Numbered from the stretch's first letter, positions 15,787 to 24,634 are shown. The stretch: 64,000 nt of DNA from Micromonospora sp. MH99 (GCF_021442385.1 NZ_MUZA01000010.1:62001-126000); one strand, 5' to 3'. Made by a program: numbers and translations. The notes: generated by a model from the letters alone, not told the origin.

Positions 15787-16527
15787 ATGACTGTCTTTCC
15801 CGCACGACGAGCCGTACCGACCGCCAGGGCACTGCCGCCCATCGCGGTGCCCCACCCCCGCGTCGAGTCGCCCGGGGCTCTGGAGCCGGTCCGTCCCACA
15901 CCGCTCGAATGGGCCCGCCGCCGCCGTGCCGAGCGGGGCGCCCGTCGACTGGAGGCGGCCGGAGCACGAGCGCTCGGCCAGCTCGACCATCTCGGGCCGG
16001 CCTGGCACGTCATCGAGTGGCCCCGCACCGACGTGGCGGACGTCCTGCTCGACCGCACCCAGGACGACCGCGCCGGGTTCCTCGCCATCGGACCGAGCGG
16101 CCTGTTCGCGGTGACCATCGCCGACCACGGCCGGGCCCGGGTGCTCGTCGCCGGGGACGTCGTGCAGATCAACGGCAAGCGGCCTCCGTACGTCACCGAG
16201 GCCCGGCGGGACGCCAGGCGGGCCAGCAAGGCCCTCTCCGACGCGGTGGGGCTGACCATCCCGGTGACGCCGGTGCTGACCTTCGTGGGCTCCGGCGTGA
16301 TCAGCGTCTACGGCCTTCCGAAGGACTGTCTGATGGCCACCCACCGGGAGCTGGATCGGCTCCTCGTGGCCGGTGGCAGCCGGATCAGCCCGGCCACGGC
16401 CGAAAAGCTGTCCCGGGTGGCACAGCACCCGAGCACCTGGCTGAACGGCACGTACCGTCCATCCGCCGACTACCGGTGGTACGACGAGGGCCGAACGGCC
16501 GCTGACAAGCCGGCCCACCGCCGGTAA
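15787..16527 (+). CDS. NERD-like domain protein of unknown function
   Basis: A 246-residue protein. Its middle part (FLAIGPSGLFAVTIADHGRARVLVAGDVVQING, then ARRDARRASKALSDAVG and IPVTPVLTFVGSG) follows the layout of nuclease-related (NERD) domains. The Asp and Glu-x-Lys residues of an active PD-(D/E)xK nuclease are not where expected (VTIADHG replaces the usual xxExK). It may be catalytically inactive or a divergent relative. The N-terminus is Pro/Arg-rich; the first hydrophobic stretch is not a signal peptide. Family call is tentative. Confidence 0.65.
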   Translation: MTVFPARRAVPTARALPPIAVPHPRVESPGALEPVRPTPLEWARRRRAERGARRLEAAGARALGQLDHLGPAWHVIEWPRTDVADVLLDRTQDDRAGFLAIGPSGLFAVTIADHGRARVLVAGDVVQINGKRPPYVTEARRDARRASKALSDAVGLTIPVTPVLTFVGSGVISVYGLPKDCLMATHRELDRLLVAGGSRISPATAEKLSRVAQHPSTWLNGTYRPSADYRWYDEGRTAADKPAHRR

Positions 16528-16694
16528 CGTCACCGGCGACGCCACGCGGCCCGGTCCCCCACCTACCCCACCGGCTCCCGCGCCGTCGCCGGCCGCCCCG
16601 GTTCGAGCTGTGCGGTTCGGTGACCTGGTGCGCTCGGTGATTCCGTCGGCGACCGGCTAGCGTGGACAGTCCGTCGGTGGACATAGGAGGCGCG

Positions 16695-17153
16695 GTGGCC
16701 CACGTCGAACTCTCGCTCTCGGAAGTGTTCGTGCCGTCGGCGCGGGCCTCGACAGAGCTGGGGTCCGACAATGTCGGCCAGTGGTCCTCGACGGTCGGCC
16801 GGGCCGATGAGCCCTGCCTGCTGATCGACGCCGACACCCGGGTCGTGGCCATCTCCACCGCCGGCTGTGAGCTGCTCTGTCTGGGTGACCCGGCCGGCCT
16901 GATCGGGCGACCGCTGCTCGACGGCGGGCTGCGCCTGCTGGATTTCACCGCCAACCGGGGCGAGCTGACCGAGGCCGAGATCGACAAGATCCCGCCCCTG
17001 CTGGCGCTCTCCTCCGGCCGCCTCGCCCGTGGGCTGCTGCGGGTGCAGGCCGCCTCGGCGGACAGCTCCGACGCGACGGTCGACGCGATCTCCACCCCGG
17101 TCCTCACCGACGGCGCCGTGGCCGGCTCGCTCACCTTCTTCTCAGAGGTCTGA
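16695..17153 (+). CDS. PAS domain protein
   Basis: About 152 residues. The central region (PCLLIDADTRVVAISTAGCELLCLGDPAGLIGRPLLDGGLRLLDF is spread over one block) has the PAS pattern of a short strand pair followed by a helix and the GRPLLD turn. No output domain is attached, so it probably senses a ligand or binds a partner. GTG 16695 is preferred over GTG 16662 because AGGAGG stands four bases before it. It is followed by an ACT-domain protein on the same strand. Partner unknown. Confidence 0.7.
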   Translation: MAHVELSLSEVFVPSARASTELGSDNVGQWSSTVGRADEPCLLIDADTRVVAISTAGCELLCLGDPAGLIGRPLLDGGLRLLDFTANRGELTEAEIDKIPPLLALSSGRLARGLLRVQAASADSSDATVDAISTPVLTDGAVAGSLTFFSEV

Positions 17154-17228
17154 CCTGCGGCGCAATGTGTCGTTCGCCGCACGCGCCGATGGCGGGACGG
17201 TCCCACACCCACGCCGTAAGGTGCCTTC

Positions 17229-17618
17229 ATGCTCAATATCGATCTGCTGCCGGGGGAGTACGCCGTGTGCCGGTTGAGTGCCGGCACCGCCCTGCCGGCC
17301 GCACTGTCGAGTGAGCTGGGCCGCGCCGACGTGGTCACGGTGAGCTGGACCGCCGACGGGATCTCGGTGATCTGCCCTACCGACCGGGTGCCCGCCAAGG
17401 CCGTGGTGGAGACCACCTGGCGTTGCCTGCGCGTCGTCGGCCCGTCGGGCGTGGACGGCACCGGCACACTGGCGGCGCTGGTCGACCCGCTCGCCGCGGC
17501 CCGGGTCAGCGTGGTCACGTTCTCCACCTTCGACACGGACTACGTGCTGGTGCCGACCGTCCGGTTGACCGAGGGCAGGGCCGCCCTGGAGCGTGCCGGG
17601 CACCGCGTCCTCGGCTGA
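17229..17618 (+). CDS. ACT domain protein
   Basis: A 129-residue protein matching small bacterial ACT-domain proteins related to CASTOR-type amino-acid sensors. An N-terminal part (LLPGEYAVCRLSAG, then SWTADGISVICPTDRVP) precedes the ACT repeat RVVGPSGVDGTGTLAALVDPLAAARVSVVTFSTFDTDYVLVP. ACT domains bind amino acids and control enzymes or regulators. The prephenate dehydratase gene two genes downstream has its own ACT domain, so direct control of that enzyme is only speculation. No catalytic motif is present. Confidence 0.85.
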   Translation: MLNIDLLPGEYAVCRLSAGTALPAALSSELGRADVVTVSWTADGISVICPTDRVPAKAVVETTWRCLRVVGPSGVDGTGTLAALVDPLAAARVSVVTFSTFDTDYVLVPTVRLTEGRAALERAGHRVLG

Positions 17619-17684
17619 GCTTCACCCGGCCGACCACTCGCCCTACGATGGGCTCGGCCACCCCGGCCGCAACGACGTTTCCCG

Positions 17685-18308
17685 ATGTCCGAGGATCGGC
17701 CCGTGCCGTTCACCCCGCCCCGCCACCCGGCTCCCCCGACCCGGGCGACAACCGCTGTCACATCCGTGGCGGTTCGCGCGCTGCCCGTGGCCGGGGCCCT
17801 GCTGGCGCTCCTGGCCATCGGGGCGCTGGCCGGCTGCGGCGCCCCTCCCGAGCTGCGCGACCCGGCCGGGCTGCCCACCGGCGCCGGCACCCCGACGGCA
17901 CCCTCCTCGACCGGCGTCCCGACAGGCACGCCGTCCACCGCGCCGAGCGCCCCACCGGCCGTGACCCCGTCGGCCAGCCGGGAACCGGGCCTGGTCGCGA
18001 CGGCCTGCCGGAACGGTCCGACCGGGGAGCGGGTGGTGCAACTGCTGAAAGGCCGGGCCTCGGTGCTCCCGGACAACGTGCGGGTCCGGGTCCGCACCGG
18101 GCCGCTGTGCGCCGCCGACTGGCAGTACACGGTGCTGGAGGTGACCGGGCACGAGGAACTCCAGGTCGTCACCCGGGGTCGGGCCGCCGCCCCAGAGCTG
18201 GTCACCGCCGGCACCGACGTGTGCACCATCGAGGTCCGCGCCACCGGGCCGGCCGGGATCCGTACGCTCGCCTGCGATGACGATCCGGCGATCCAGCCGG
18301 GTGCGTAG
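17685..18308 (+). CDS. Secreted lipoprotein of unknown function
   Basis: A 207-residue protein with an N-terminal signal (hydrophobic segment about residues 30-48) ending in the lipobox LAGC, then GAPPELRD. A Pro/Ser/Thr-rich linker (about 55-100) follows. The C-terminal domain (about 105-207) contains three cysteines (TACRN, GPLCAAD, TDVCTIE), plus LACDDD, that may pair outside the membrane. I do not recognise the domain. It ends ten bases before the prephenate dehydratase start. Confidence 0.75.
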   Translation: MSEDRPVPFTPPRHPAPPTRATTAVTSVAVRALPVAGALLALLAIGALAGCGAPPELRDPAGLPTGAGTPTAPSSTGVPTGTPSTAPSAPPAVTPSASREPGLVATACRNGPTGERVVQLLKGRASVLPDNVRVRVRTGPLCAADWQYTVLEVTGHEELQVVTRGRAAAPELVTAGTDVCTIEVRATGPAGIRTLACDDDPAIQPGA

Positions 18309-18318
18309 TCTGGTCGAC

Positions 18319-19275
18319 ATGCCCGGAACACCGCCCACGCGTTTCGTCTACCTCGGCCCGGAGGGCACCTTCGCCGAGCAGGCCCTGCGCACCGTTCCCG
18401 CCGCCGAGCGTGGCACCCGGACTCCGGCCCGCAGCGTCGGTGAGGCACTGGACAGCGTCCGGGCCTCGGATGCCGACGCGGCGCTGGTGCCGCTGGAAAA
18501 CTCGATCGGCGGGGCGGTCGGCGTCACCCTGGACGAGATGGCCGAGGGCGATCCGCTGGTGATCACCCGGGAGGTGATCCTGCCGGTCGAGTTCGTGCTC
18601 GCCGCGCGAACCGGCACCGCGCTGTCGGCGGTCCGCACGGTCGCGGCGCACCCGCAGGCGTCCACCCAGTGCCGGGGCTGGCTGCGTGACCACGTCCCCG
18701 ACGCCGTGGTCGTCGACGTGCTCTCCAACGGCGCGGCCGCCGCCGGCGCGGGTTCCGGCCAGTACGACGCGGCGATCTGCGCGCCGATCGGGGCGGCCCG
18801 ACACCGACTCGCCCTGCTCGCCGACAAGATCGCCGACCACCCCGACGCCGTGACCCGTTTCGTCCTGGTCTCCCGCCCCGGGCCGCCCCCACCGCCGACC
18901 GGCGACGACCTCACCTCGCTGGCCGTCTACATCGCCCACGACCGGGTCGGCGCGCTGCTGTCGGTGCTGATGGAGCTGGCCGTCCGCGGCGTCAACCTGA
19001 CCCGGATCGAGTCCCGCCCGACCGGCGAGGCCCTGGGCCGGTACGTCTTCTTCCTCGACTGCACGGGCCACGTGGCCGACGTACGCCTGGGCGAGGCGTT
19101 GCAGGGGCTGCGCCGGGTGTGCGCCGACGTCCGCTTCCTGGGGTCGTACCCCCGGCATCGCTGGGTCGACGCGGCGGGCGAGCGGCAGGTGCCCGCGCCG
19201 GCCGGCCTCTCCGACGTCGACTACGCCGACGCGGCGGCCTGGCTGGCCCGGCTGCGCACCGGCGAGTTGAGCTGA
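18319..19275 (+). CDS. pheA: Prephenate dehydratase
   Basis: A 318-residue cytoplasmic enzyme converting prephenate to phenylpyruvate in phenylalanine synthesis. The catalytic domain begins with YLGPEGTFAEQA and has VPLENSIGGAV, AHPQASTQCRGWL and the catalytic TRF motif in AVTRFVLVSRP. The C-terminal ACT domain has both phenylalanine-binding motifs: GALLSVLMEL and RIESRPTG. Feedback inhibition by phenylalanine is therefore expected. ATG 18319 is preferred over 18277, which would overlap the lipoprotein gene. A bidirectional terminator follows. Confidence 0.95.
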   Translation: MPGTPPTRFVYLGPEGTFAEQALRTVPAAERGTRTPARSVGEALDSVRASDADAALVPLENSIGGAVGVTLDEMAEGDPLVITREVILPVEFVLAARTGTALSAVRTVAAHPQASTQCRGWLRDHVPDAVVVDVLSNGAAAAGAGSGQYDAAICAPIGAARHRLALLADKIADHPDAVTRFVLVSRPGPPPPPTGDDLTSLAVYIAHDRVGALLSVLMELAVRGVNLTRIESRPTGEALGRYVFFLDCTGHVADVRLGEALQGLRRVCADVRFLGSYPRHRWVDAAGERQVPAPAGLSDVDYADAAAWLARLRTGELS

Positions 19276-19296
19276 CCGGCCGAGCAGGCGCGCAAC

Positions 19297-19342
19297 ACGC
19301 GTACGGGCGCCCCGGTGCGACCGGGAGCGCCCGTACCCGCGT
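19297..19342. terminator. Bidirectional hairpin between pheA and the AIM24 gene
   Basis: TACGGGCGC-CCCGGT (19302-19316) pairs with 19320-19335 with a single bulged A, and outer ACGCG/CGCGT bases extend it. It lies between convergent stops at 19275 and 19349. Confidence 0.8.
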
Positions 19343-19348
19343 CGGTGG

Positions 19349-20071
19349 TCAGCTCAGCAGACCGCCGAGCAGACCGCCCTCCTGCTGCTGCTGACCGCTG
19401 CCCATGACCGGGGGCTCCTCGGACGGCTGCACCACCACGAAGCCCTGACCGGCGAAGCTCATCGTGAACGACTCGCCGGTGCGCCGGCCCAGCAGCGTGC
19501 CGAGACCCAGCTGCTCAGCCCGGTGGTAGCCGGTCTGGAGGTTGGCCGACCAGCAGACGGCGGCCTGCGGGTCGACGTACGTCGGGGCGTCCACGTTGAG
19601 CACCACCGGGGTGCCCTTGGTCGTGATGGCGATCCGGCCGTAACCGCTGAACACGCAGTTGAACAGGCCGGACGAGGAGGCCATGCCGGCGCCGCCGACC
19701 ATCCTGATGTCGTACTGGAGGGTCGAGTCGAACGCCAGCACGCTGGAACCGTTGATGGAGAGCGCGTCGCCCGGCTCCAGGTCGATGATGTGCACGTCCT
19801 TGGCCAGCTCGGCGAGGAAGACGTCACCCTGGCCGGTGACCTTCATCAGCGGGACGCCCTCGCCGGTGAGCTTCTGCTTGAGGAACTTGCCGAGCCCACC
19901 CGAGCCCAGCGCCTGGAACTGCACGTTGCCCTGGTAGGCGACCATCGACCCGACCCGGGCCATCGCCTCGCCGTTGAGCTCGATCTTCAACATCTTGGAG
20001 TTCTGTAGCCGCATGCCGGCCTGCGCGGACTCCTTCTCCAGATTCTCCGCCGAGAACAGCTCGCTGCGCAT
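19349..20071 (-). CDS. AIM24 family protein (TIGR00266-like)
   Basis: A 240-residue soluble protein of the AIM24/TIGR00266 family, a double beta-barrel of unknown biochemical role. Typical features are MLKIELNGEAMARVGSMVAY near the start, the Gly-rich GQGDVFLAELAKDVHIIDL, and SINGSSVLAFDSTLQYDIR in the middle. The C-terminus is Gln/Gly-rich (GSGQQQQEGGLLGGLLS). The ATG at 20071 is supported by AGGAGG eight bases upstream. The gene converges on pheA. Confidence 0.88.
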   Translation of the reverse strand: MRSELFSAENLEKESAQAGMRLQNSKMLKIELNGEAMARVGSMVAYQGNVQFQALGSGGLGKFLKQKLTGEGVPLMKVTGQGDVFLAELAKDVHIIDLEPGDALSINGSSVLAFDSTLQYDIRMVGGAGMASSSGLFNCVFSGYGRIAITTKGTPVVLNVDAPTYVDPQAAVCWSANLQTGYHRAEQLGLGTLLGRRTGESFTMSFAGQGFVVVQPSEEPPVMGSGQQQQEGGLLGGLLS

Positions 20072-20265
20072 GAAAGGTGCCTCCTGAAACGGTCGCGGTA
20101 GCTGCACCGACGGTAGGCGACCAGGGCAACCAGGGGCCATCGCCCGAGCGGCGTGCCGCGCTCGGGCGTGGCGGTGAGCAGCGAACGGTCGCCGTGTGCG
20201 GCCAGGGAATCGCCGTCTGCGCCGGGGGTCGCCGTGTGCGGCCGGCGTCGCGGTTAACGCCGGGG

Positions 20266-20628
20266 TCAGCCCCAGCCCAGCGCGTGCAGTCGCGCGTCGT
20301 CGATGCCGAAGTGGTGGGCGATCTCGTGCACCACTGTCACCGCGACCTCGTCGACGACGTCCTCGTCACTGTCGCAGATCCGCAGGATCGGACGGCGGTA
20401 GATGAAGATCCGGTCCGGCAGCACGCCGGAGTAGTCCCAGCCCCGATCGGTCAGCGCGTGCCCCTCGTAGAGGCCGAGCAGGTCGGGGTCGGTGTGCGGC
20501 GGGTCGTCCTCGACCAGGATCACCACGTTGCTCATCAGGCCGAGCAGTTCCTCGGGAACTTCGTCGAGGGCGTCAGCCACCAGCTCCTCGAAGCGCTCGC
20601 GAGTCATGTCCACCGGCACGGCGTCCAT
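20266..20628 (-). CDS. Zincin-like metallopeptidase family protein
   Basis: About 120 residues with the zinc-binding motif HEIAHHFGI near the C-terminus, preceded by the conserved DVVDEVAVTVV helix. The N-terminus MTRERFEELVADALDEVPEEL and the GLYEGHALTDR and PDRIFIYRRPI segments place it in the small TTHA0227-like (DUF1025) metallopeptidase family. The HExxHxxGxxD arrangement (HEIAHHFGIDD) gives the third ligand as Asp. Substrate unknown. Start at 20628 or 20607; both leave the domain intact. Confidence 0.88.
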   Translation of the reverse strand: MDAVPVDMTRERFEELVADALDEVPEELLGLMSNVVILVEDDPPHTDPDLLGLYEGHALTDRGWDYSGVLPDRIFIYRRPILRICDSDEDVVDEVAVTVVHEIAHHFGIDDARLHALGWG

Positions 20629-20660
20629 TCTGCCCGACGTCGCACCGGTCGGCCGGCTCA

Positions 20661-20733
20661 CGCTCGGCCACGGCCAGGGCCGCGCTCGGCCATCCAGGCC
20701 AGGGCCGCGCTCGGCTGCCCAGGCCGGGGCCGC
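20661..20733. repeat. Short GC-rich tandem repeat
   Basis: About three imperfect copies of a 25-27 bp unit containing CCAGGGCCGCGCTCGGC. They fill the gap between the zincin start and the OsmC terminator. No coding function is seen. Confidence 0.55.
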
Positions 20734-20734
20734 G

Positions 20735-20789
20735 CGTTCACGAAAGAGAGCGGCCGCCCGGGACCCGGGCGAGGCCCCTTCCGTGAACG
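20735..20789. terminator. Hairpin terminator downstream of osmC
   Basis: CGTTCACG (20735-20742) pairs with CGTGAACG (20782-20789), with a nested GC-rich stem between. It begins about 20 bases past the osmC stop on the minus strand. Confidence 0.7.
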
Positions 20790-20808
20790 TGCGGCGTACG
20801 TCGCTGGG

Positions 20809-21240
20809 TCAGGAAGCCAGGCGAGCGGTGAGGGTGATCTCGGCGCCCGGCGAGAGCAGCCGGGAGATCGGGCAGTTGGCCTTGGCGGCCTCGGCGAGCT
20901 TCTGGAACTCCGCCTCGTCGACCCCGGGCACCTGGCCGACGGTCTCCAGGTCGATCCGGGTCACGCTCATCCCGGCGTCGGTCTTGTCCAGGTGGACCTT
21001 GGCGGTGGTCTCGACCGAGGTGGGCGTCGAGCCGGCGTCGGCGAGGGCCTTCGAGAACGCCATCGAGAAGCAGCCCGCGTGCGCGGCGGCGATCAGCTCC
21101 TCGGGGTTGGTGCCCTCACCCTCCTCGAAGCGCGACTTGAAGGAGTAGTTGCCGGACAGGCCGCCCTTACCGGTGCGGACGGTGCCGGAACCCTCGGTGA
21201 GATTGCCCTGCCATTGTGCGGAAGCGGTACGGATAGGCAT
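20809..21240 (-). CDS. osmC: OsmC-type peroxiredoxin
   Basis: A 143-residue thiol peroxidase of the OsmC/Ohr superfamily. The peroxidatic cysteine lies in AAAHAGCFSMAFS and the second cysteine in ANCPISRLL, matching the OsmC pair. The N-terminus ASAQWQGNLTEGSGTV and the FEEGEGTNPEELIAAAH segment are typical. It reduces organic hydroperoxides and is cytoplasmic. There is no clear Shine-Dalgarno sequence before ATG 21240, so translation may be leaderless or use a weak site. Confidence 0.93.
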   Translation of the reverse strand: MPIRTASAQWQGNLTEGSGTVRTGKGGLSGNYSFKSRFEEGEGTNPEELIAAAHAGCFSMAFSKALADAGSTPTSVETTAKVHLDKTDAGMSVTRIDLETVGQVPGVDEAEFQKLAEAAKANCPISRLLSPGAEITLTARLAS

Positions 21241-21414
21241 GAGGAGAACGCTAGCCGAAACGTGCCTTCCGAGCGACCGACCGGCACCGACGCCTGCCGT
21301 GCGATCCCCGTCACCCTGGCGGGAGGCGCGACGCGGGCGGCTTCGGCAACGGCACCAGCACGGCCCTCTGTGCCATGATTCGACGCAGGCCCGCGACCGG
21401 CGGAAGGATGGCCG

Positions 21415-22140
21415 ATGTCCGAGGAGCTGCCCATCCCACGGCAGGGCGACCCGTCCGACGGGTCGGCCGTGATCGAGTTCGGTGCCGACGAGGCCGCCAC
21501 TGGAAGCCGCCGCCTCGGCTGGTCCCTGGCGGGTATCACCCGGGACCCCCGTCTGCCCCTGCTGCTCGCGGGGCTCGGCGCGGTGGCGGGGGTGGCCTCG
21601 CTGCTCGGCGAGTGGCTGGTGATGACCCTGCCGAACGGCGGCCCGGTCGGTTCCACCTCGATCGACGTGCCCGCCGGCGTGTCCGACATCGGCGGCTTCG
21701 GCATCGGCTACCTGGTCGGTCTGCTCGGGCTGGTCTGCACCGTGGCGCTGGCGCTGCGGGGCACGGCGGCCGTCCGGCCGAACGCCCGACTGGTCGGGTT
21801 CACCCTGAGCGGGGCGCTGCTGGCACTGCTGGTCGCGGCGACGGCGACGCTCGACGACCCCGGTCAGCGCAACTTCTTCTACGAGTCGGAGGACAACTTC
21901 CGGGTCGAGTACGGTCGCGGCCTGGTGATGGCGTTCGTGGCCTGCGTGCTGCTCGCTGCGGCCCTGCGGCTGGCCCCGAACACGCCGACGGAGGACGACG
22001 GTTCCGCGTCCACGAGGGGGCAGGGCTGGCACCGTCGGCACCTCGACCCGGTCGAGCGGGAGGACGGCCCACCCGCCCCAGCCGACCTGACAGTAACCGC
22101 AGCTCCCCCCTTCGCCCGCCCCCAACACCCCACCCCCTAA
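21415..22140 (+). CDS. Membrane protein of unknown function, four helices
   Basis: A 241-residue protein. After a 40-residue acidic N-terminus come four hydrophobic segments (about residues 47-70, 93-112, 124-143 and 168-186), with a loop rich in Gly/Pro between the first two. The C-terminal 50 residues are hydrophilic and Pro-rich, ending FARPQHPTP. The GGAAGGA site before the ATG supports the start. No family is recognised. It is divergent from osmC. Confidence 0.7.
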   Translation: MSEELPIPRQGDPSDGSAVIEFGADEAATGSRRLGWSLAGITRDPRLPLLLAGLGAVAGVASLLGEWLVMTLPNGGPVGSTSIDVPAGVSDIGGFGIGYLVGLLGLVCTVALALRGTAAVRPNARLVGFTLSGALLALLVAATATLDDPGQRNFFYESEDNFRVEYGRGLVMAFVACVLLAAALRLAPNTPTEDDGSASTRGQGWHRRHLDPVEREDGPPAPADLTVTAAPPFARPQHPTP

Positions 22141-22174
22141 CCCCTGACCCTGCGCGAACCCCTCCCAACCGCGC

Positions 22175-22244
22175 CGATCTTGCACTTTCTGCCGGGAGAG
22201 AAGGTGCATTGCACCGCAGATCGGCGACCGAAAGTGCAAGATCG
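22175..22244. repeat. Extragenic palindrome (REP-like) with 15-bp arms
   Basis: CGATCTTGCACTTTC (22175-22189) is the exact reverse complement of 22230-22244. Inside lies a second small palindrome (GGTGCATTGCACC) and an alternative GCCGATCT/AGATCGGC pair. It occupies the gap between the membrane protein and HAD genes, as REP-type elements do. Confidence 0.75.
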
Positions 22245-22397
22245 CGGGGGTTGGGGGCGGGCCTGGTGTTGGTGCCCGATTCGCCTGGAAGACATGGTTC
22301 GGGCCCGTTTCCCGAGGTACGGTTGCTGCCCGCCGTCACGCCGGGCCTCGCTTTCCTGGCCAGGGCAGGTGCGACGGCGGCGGGCGAAGGAGGAACG

Positions 22398-23219
22398 ATG
22401 ACCCGCCCAGGACTGCCCAAGCTGATCGCGACCGACCTCGACGGAACGCTGGTCCGCAGCGATGACACAGTCTCCGCGTACACCCATGGGGTGCTCGACC
22501 GGGTGCGGGCCGCCGGCATTCCGGTGGTCGGCGCGACCGGCCGCGGCCCCCGACTGACCGAGCTGACCCGCAACGACATCCGGGCCGCCGACTTCCTGGT
22601 GATGGCCGGCGGCGGACGGGTGGTCGACCAGAGCGACCCGACCGGTCCGGTGGTGCTGCGCGACGAGCGGCTGCCCGCCGAGGTGCTGGCCCGGCTGCTC
22701 GCCGATCTGGAGGCCGAGGTCGGTCCGCTGACCGTGATGGTCGAGGCGTCCGACGAGCACGACGCCCCCCTCTGGGGCGACTACCACGAGAGCTGGCCCT
22801 ACCAGGACCGGTTCGAGGCGCGCAGCCGCGCCGAGTGCCTCTCCTGCGACGTGATCAAGGCGTTCGCCCGCACGGCCGACCACCACGTCGACGAACTGCT
22901 CGCGGTGGCCCGCCGGATCGTCCCGCCGCAGGTCGCCACGCTCACCCAGGCCGGGCTCGGGTTCATCGAGATCTGCCCGCCCGGCGTGGACAAGGCGACC
23001 GGGCTGACCGTGGTGGCGCAGAGCCTGGGGGTCGACCCCGCGGACGTCCTGGTCTTCGGCGACATGCCCAACGACCTGCCGATGTTCGAGTGGGCCGGCT
23101 GGTCCCGGGTCGCGGTGGCCAACGCGCACCCGACGCTGCGGGCCGCCGCCGACGAGGTGACCCTGCGCAACGACGACGACGGGGTGGCGGTGTACCTGGA
23201 CCGGCTACTGTCCCGGTGA
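22398..23219 (+). CDS. HAD-superfamily phosphatase (Cof type), first of a tandem pair
   Basis: A 273-residue cytoplasmic HAD IIB hydrolase. Motif I is DLDGTLVRSD (nucleophile and acid Asp), motif II the GATGRGPR threonine, motif III the VIKAF lysine, and motif IV GDMPNDLPMFEWAG. This family removes phosphate from sugar phosphates, FMN or similar small molecules. The start is fixed by AAGGAGG just before ATG 22398. The stop overlaps the next ATG (TGATG), so the pair is translationally coupled. Substrate unknown. Confidence 0.93.
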   Translation: MTRPGLPKLIATDLDGTLVRSDDTVSAYTHGVLDRVRAAGIPVVGATGRGPRLTELTRNDIRAADFLVMAGGGRVVDQSDPTGPVVLRDERLPAEVLARLLADLEAEVGPLTVMVEASDEHDAPLWGDYHESWPYQDRFEARSRAECLSCDVIKAFARTADHHVDELLAVARRIVPPQVATLTQAGLGFIEICPPGVDKATGLTVVAQSLGVDPADVLVFGDMPNDLPMFEWAGWSRVAVANAHPTLRAAADEVTLRNDDDGVAVYLDRLLSR

Positions 23220-24031
23220 TGCGAGACACCCCTGCGCTTGTCGCCACCGACATCGACGGCACGCTGATCCGCGACGACCGCACGCTCAGCCCGCGCACCG
23301 CCGACGTGCTCGCGCGGATCACCGCGCGAGGCACGCCTGTCGTCCTGGTCACCGGCCGTCCGGTCCGCTGGCTGAAGATGGTGTACGACCAGCTGGCCGC
23401 TCCGCTGCCGGCGGTGTGCGCCAACGGCGCCGTGGTCTACGACCCGGTACGCGACGAGGTGCTGCGCGCCGATCCGCTCGCGCCGCAGCACCTGGCCGAG
23501 GTGGCCGAGCGGCTACGCGCCGAGGTGCCCGACATCAGCTTCGCGGTGGAGATCCTGGACAGCCGGGAGATGCGGCACGAGGCGCACTATCCGCTGCGCT
23601 GGGACGCCGACCACGACCGGATCCGTCCGGTCGAGACGCCGGAGGAACTGCTCTCGCTTCCTGCCGTGAAGCTGCTCGCCCGAGCCGGGGAGCAGGACCC
23701 GGACACGTTCGTCGAGCTGATCGGTGCGGCGGTGGCGGGGCTGGCCGAGGCCACGCACTCGTCGTACTCGGGTCTGGTGGAGATCTCCGCGACCGGGGTG
23801 ACCAAGGCGGCCGGGCTCGACTGGTACTGCGACCGGCTCGGTGTGGCCGCGGCGGACGTGCTGGCCTTCGGCGACATGCCGAACGACGTGCCGATGCTGA
23901 GCTGGGCGGGGCGCGGTGTGGCGGTGGCCAACGCGCACCCCGCCGTCCTCGCGGTCGCCGACGAGGTGACCGGGGCGAACTCCGAGGACGGCGTGGCGGC
24001 GTACCTGGAGAAGGTCTTCGGGGTGGACTGA
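23219..24031 (+). CDS. HAD-superfamily phosphatase (Cof type), second of a tandem pair
   Basis: A 270-residue paralogue of the gene before it. It keeps all four motifs: DIDGTLIRDD, VTGRPVRW, the VKLLAR lysine and GDMPNDVPMLSWAG, plus the VAVANAHP tail shared with its neighbour. A local duplication is likely. The cap regions differ strongly, implying a different substrate. The start codon overlaps the previous stop by one base. It converges on bpa with nine bases between stops. Confidence 0.93.
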   Translation: MRDTPALVATDIDGTLIRDDRTLSPRTADVLARITARGTPVVLVTGRPVRWLKMVYDQLAAPLPAVCANGAVVYDPVRDEVLRADPLAPQHLAEVAERLRAEVPDISFAVEILDSREMRHEAHYPLRWDADHDRIRPVETPEELLSLPAVKLLARAGEQDPDTFVELIGAAVAGLAEATHSSYSGLVEISATGVTKAAGLDWYCDRLGVAAADVLAFGDMPNDVPMLSWAGRGVAVANAHPAVLAVADEVTGANSEDGVAAYLEKVFGVD

Positions 24032-24040
24032 CCGGCCAGG

Positions 24041-24634
24041 TCAGAGGTACTGGCCGGTGTTGTGGCCCTCACCGCCGCCCGGCTGGCCGATGCCCGGCAT
24101 CCCGGGCACCACGCCGCCGGGGCCGCTGGGCAGCGCCTGCCGCCCGCCGCGCATCTGCTCCAGCTGGACCCGCGCGGCCATCTGCTGGGCGACCAGGGCC
24201 GCCTGGATGCCGTGGAACAGGCCCTCCAGCCAGCCGACGAGCTGGGCGTGCGCGATGCGCAGCTCGCTCTCGCTCGGGGCCTTGTCCTCGGTGAAGGGCA
24301 GCGAGATCCGCTCCAGCTCGTCGCGCAGCTCGGGGGCCAGACCCTCCTTGAGCTCGACGATGGACCGCTCGTGGATCTCGCGCATGCGGTGCCGGCTGGC
24401 GTCGTCCAGCGGGGCCGCCTTGACCTCCTCCAGCAACTGCTTGATCATGCTGCCGATCCGCATCACCTTGGCCGGCTGCTCTACCAGGCGGGTCGGGTCC
24501 TCGCCCTGGCCCTCGTCGGTCTGCATGGTGCCGATCGGCCGGCCGTCCGGACCGACCACCACCACGGTGCCGGAGTGGCCGGAGTCGTCGGGGCCGGGCT
24601 GGTCGTTCTGCTCAGCGGAGCGCGCTTCGGTCAT
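24041..24634 (-). CDS. bpa: Bacterial proteasome activator Bpa
   Basis: A 197-residue ring-forming, ATP-independent activator of the 20S proteasome (DUF2587). The N-terminus is acidic and disordered. The helical core begins at VEQPAKVMRIGSMIKQLLEEVK and continues through IHERSIVELKEGLAPELRDELERI and LRIAHAQLVGWLEGLFHGIQAAL. A Gly/Pro linker leads to the C-terminal GQYL, the motif that docks into the proteasome alpha ring in Bpa and Mpa. The core proteasome is not in this window. ATG 24634 is used; ATG 24643 (MDPMTEAR) is an alternative. Confidence 0.95.
   Translation of the reverse strand: MTEARSAEQNDQPGPDDSGHSGTVVVVGPDGRPIGTMQTDEGQGEDPTRLVEQPAKVMRIGSMIKQLLEEVKAAPLDDASRHRMREIHERSIVELKEGLAPELRDELERISLPFTEDKAPSESELRIAHAQLVGWLEGLFHGIQAALVAQQMAARVQLEQMRGGRQALPSGPGGVVPGMPGIGQPGGGEGHNTGQYL

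Noticed and set aside
20150..20260. Repeated TCGCCGTGTGCGGCC blocks upstream of the zincin stop
   Set aside because: Short imperfect GC-rich repetition only; no array structure or function can be supported.
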